Shown here one piece after another: positions 5,163-6,891 of a DNA stretch of 6,891 nucleotides. This DNA is from Synechococcales cyanobacterium PMM_0085 (GTDB lineage Bacteria; Cyanobacteriota; Cyanobacteriia; Elainellales; Elainellaceae). Numbering within the stretch: position 1 is the stretch's first letter; every line of letters begins with the position of its first letter. The position numbers and the translations under genes are program-made. The stretch lies in assembly GCA_949127705.1 (NCBI GenBank), contig CASBQJ010000325.1, forward strand, positions 1 to 6,891, in the 5' to 3' direction. Below the pieces are notes generated by a model. That model was not told where the DNA came from. It made no database searches and was given only the letters and a program-made list of their open reading frames with translations.

Positions 5163-6107
5163 TTGACTGCTCTTGCTCCTCCCCAGCCCACCCGCACGGC
5201 GGCACTGGTCGCCTACGATTTGTGGAAGCTTTACGGCGATCGCCCCGTGGTTCAGGGTGTCGGTTTTAGCCTTTATCCGGGTGAAGTCTTGGGGCTGCTA
5301 GGGCCAAATGGGGCTGGCAAAACAACCACGGTAGGGATGCTGTATGGAGCCGTCGCCCCCACCCGTGGGTTTGTGCAAATTGGCTCAACGACCGTTCAAG
5401 ACGATGGCCGCAGGGCGCGGGCGCAGATGGGCATCGTCACTCAAGAAGATAATCTCGATCCTGATTTTTCGGTAATCGAAAATCTGATGCACTTTGCGCA
5501 TCACTACCGAATTCACGGTGCCGCCGCCCGTCGGTTAGCGGGAGAACTATTGGCACAGGTTAACCTGCAAGACTATGCCAATCACGAAATTTTTGAGCTG
5601 TCCGGGGGGCTAAAGCGCCGATTAGTGTTGGCGCGATCGCTGATCAATCAGCCCCAGGTTGTCTTTCTAGATGAACCCACGACCGGGCTAGATCCCGATG
5701 CGCGGCAAGAATTTTGGAAACTGGTGAGCGATCTCAAGCAGCGCGGCTGTGGGGTGCTGTTAACCACACATTATATGGACGAAGCCCAGCGGTTATGCGA
5801 TCGCCTCATCCTGCTTCAGCAAGGTCAGGTGATTGACCAGGGAACCCCCACCGAGTTAATTGACCGCACGGTCGGCAAAGACGTGGTAGAAATTGAAGGC
5901 ATCGAAGCAGCGGCGGTGCAGCAGCTAGCCAATCAAGCCGAAACCTGGATTCGAGCCTTTGGCAGCGGCTATATCTTGGCCTTGCCCAATACCGACTCGC
6001 TTGGGCTTTGGGAACAGCTGACGGCGCTGAATCCAACCCGCCTCACGCGGCGGCAAGCTAACTTAGAAGACGTATTTTTGCGGTTAACTGGGAGTGTGCT
6101 GTCGTGA
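5163..6107 (+). CDS. ABC-2 type exporter, ATP-binding subunit (NodI/DrrA-like)
   Basis: This 314-residue protein starts at TTG with GAGG eight bases upstream. It has one complete ABC ATPase domain: A-loop tyrosine Y24 (LWKLYGD), Walker A GPNGAGKTT (47-55), Q-loop Q94 (GIVTQEDNLDPDFSV), signature LSGGLKRRL (146-154), Walker B VVFLDEP (166-172), D-loop GLDP (175-178) and H-loop H203. The DNLDP motif after the Q-loop and the signature SGGLKRR are the forms seen in NodI and DrrA-type exporters. About 85 residues after the ATPase core include the usual ILLQQGQVIDQGTPTELI strand and a C-terminal regulatory segment closing with LEDVFLRLTG, typical of ABC-2 exporters. It powers export of an unknown substrate (lipid, glycan or small molecule) at the inner membrane. 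Its stop codon overlaps the start of the permease gene by four bases. Catalytic residues are all present. Confidence 0.95.
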   Translation: MTALAPPQPTRTAALVAYDLWKLYGDRPVVQGVGFSLYPGEVLGLLGPNGAGKTTTVGMLYGAVAPTRGFVQIGSTTVQDDGRRARAQMGIVTQEDNLDPDFSVIENLMHFAHHYRIHGAAARRLAGELLAQVNLQDYANHEIFELSGGLKRRLVLARSLINQPQVVFLDEPTTGLDPDARQEFWKLVSDLKQRGCGVLLTTHYMDEAQRLCDRLILLQQGQVIDQGTPTELIDRTVGKDVVEIEGIEAAAVQQLANQAETWIRAFGSGYILALPNTDSLGLWEQLTALNPTRLTRRQANLEDVFLRLTGSVLS

Positions 6108-6883
6108 ACTATCCTGCGCTTTCCGCTTGGGGCGTCTATTCAGTGTGGCGCAGACATGCAAAGGTCTACCAGCGCACCTGGCTGGTCAACTGTCTGCCGC
6201 CCGTGTCAGAGCCAATTATTTACCTCGTCGCCTTTGGCTATGGATTAACGCCGCTGGTGGGCAATGTCCCTTACGGCGGGCAAGAGGTGGCCTATTTAAC
6301 GTTTATTGCTCCAGCCATGATTGCGGTGGGCATTTTGTTTCAGTCGTTTTTTGAAGGCTCTTACAGCAGCTTCATTCGGCTCAATTTTCAACGCACCTGG
6401 CAGGCATTGTTAACCGCTCCTTTGAGCTTTGCCGAAGTGTTTTTGGGCGATTGGCTGTGGGCAGCGACCAAGGGCATGATTGCCGGGGGGCTAACGGGAA
6501 TTGTCGCGGTGATTTGGGGTCTATATGCCGCTTCGGACTTGCTGTTGGCACTGCCGTTAATGTTTTTGGGCAGCTTGCTGTTTGGCGCAATGGGGCTGCT
6601 GACCGCTGGCATTGTCCGTCAAATCGACCAGGTGAATGTGCCGATTTTTCTAATTATCATTCCGATGTTTACGCTCTGCGGCACCTACTTCCCGCGCAGC
6701 ACGCTCCCACCGTTTTTAAGGGGGATTGCCGGAATTCTGCCGTTTGCGTCATTGGTCGATTTGCTGCGCTTTCCGCTAGAAATTCCTTCCCTATGGTGGC
6801 TAAATTTGCTGTGGCTGCTAGGATTGACGGCGCTGTTTGCCACACTGGCCGTCCGCACCATTTATCCGAAACTGGTGGGTTAG
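6104..6883 (+). CDS. ABC-2 type exporter, permease subunit (NodJ/DrrB-like)
   Basis: This 259-residue integral membrane protein starts at GTG 6104, inside the GTGA overlap with the upstream stop, with GGGAG (6090-6094) nine bases before it; translation is probably coupled. Six hydrophobic segments are visible, at about residues 30-50, 63-83, 117-141, 146-169, 178-197 and 231-251, the usual ABC-2 layout with a cytoplasmic N-terminus. NodJ-like features are the opening VWRRH..VYQRTWLVN, the segment EPIIYLVAFGYGL, YLTFIAPAMIA, the cytoplasmic stretch RLNFQRTWQALLTAPLSFAEVFLGDWLWAATK, and IIPMFTLCGTYFPRSTLPPFLR with the loop before the last helix. Length matches NodJ and DrrB relatives. With the preceding ATPase it would form a dimeric exporter (two of each subunit). 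Rhizobial NodIJ exports lipochitooligosaccharides, but nod synthesis genes are not in view, so the substrate here is unknown. The frame ends eight bases before the window edge. Confidence 0.94.
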   Translation: MNYPALSAWGVYSVWRRHAKVYQRTWLVNCLPPVSEPIIYLVAFGYGLTPLVGNVPYGGQEVAYLTFIAPAMIAVGILFQSFFEGSYSSFIRLNFQRTWQALLTAPLSFAEVFLGDWLWAATKGMIAGGLTGIVAVIWGLYAASDLLLALPLMFLGSLLFGAMGLLTAGIVRQIDQVNVPIFLIIIPMFTLCGTYFPRSTLPPFLRGIAGILPFASLVDLLRFPLEIPSLWWLNLLWLLGLTALFATLAVRTIYPKLVG

Positions 6884-6891
6884 AGTCTAGA

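Noticed and set aside
6094..6354. Frame of 86 codons overlapping the permease start
   Set aside because: It is a shifted reading of the permease gene; the permease frame has clear ABC-2 motifs and translational coupling.
6886..6891. TCTAGA at the very end of the window, suggesting a clone end
   Set aside because: A six-base restriction site at an edge is easily chance, and the left edge shows no matching site.

Overview
The window looks like a piece of cyanobacterial chromosome. The octamer GCGATCGC (HIP1) occurs 17 times in 6.9 kb by my count, against roughly one per 65 kb expected by chance, and such over-representation is typical of many cyanobacteria. The protein content agrees: a DUF1995 (LPA3-like) protein known from cyanobacteria and chloroplasts, a PBS-lyase-type HEAT-repeat protein, and a glycine-zipper membrane protein of a cyanobacterial type. 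The species cannot be named from the sequence.

All genes I support are on the + strand. From left to right they are: the 3' end of an AAA-type ATPase whose visible catalytic positions look degenerate (1-461); a secreted SIMPL/DUF541 protein (518-1294); a HEAT-repeat protein with an acidic N-terminal tail (1461-2219); a small membrane protein with a glycine-rich hairpin (2385-2897); a DUF1995 protein (2998-3708); a stretch of about 360 bases without a convincing gene (3709-4066); a PPP-type metallophosphoesterase (4067-4867); a MITE-like repeat with a 28-bp perfect palindrome (about 4886-5000); and an ABC-2 exporter pair of the NodI/NodJ (DrrA/DrrB) type, whose ATPase and permease genes overlap by four bases (5163-6883).

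Only the ABC pair is a clear operon. The other genes are separated by 56 to 358 bases, often with hairpins between them, so they are probably separate transcription units. DUF1995/LPA3 and HEAT/PBS-lyase families have links to photosynthetic complexes in other organisms, but nothing here proves these genes work together.

I found no defence system, CRISPR array, RNA gene, prophage or complete insertion sequence. The points most worth a second look are the apparently dead AAA module at the left edge, the MITE-like element with its internal palindrome, and the strong U-tract-lacking hairpins between genes.
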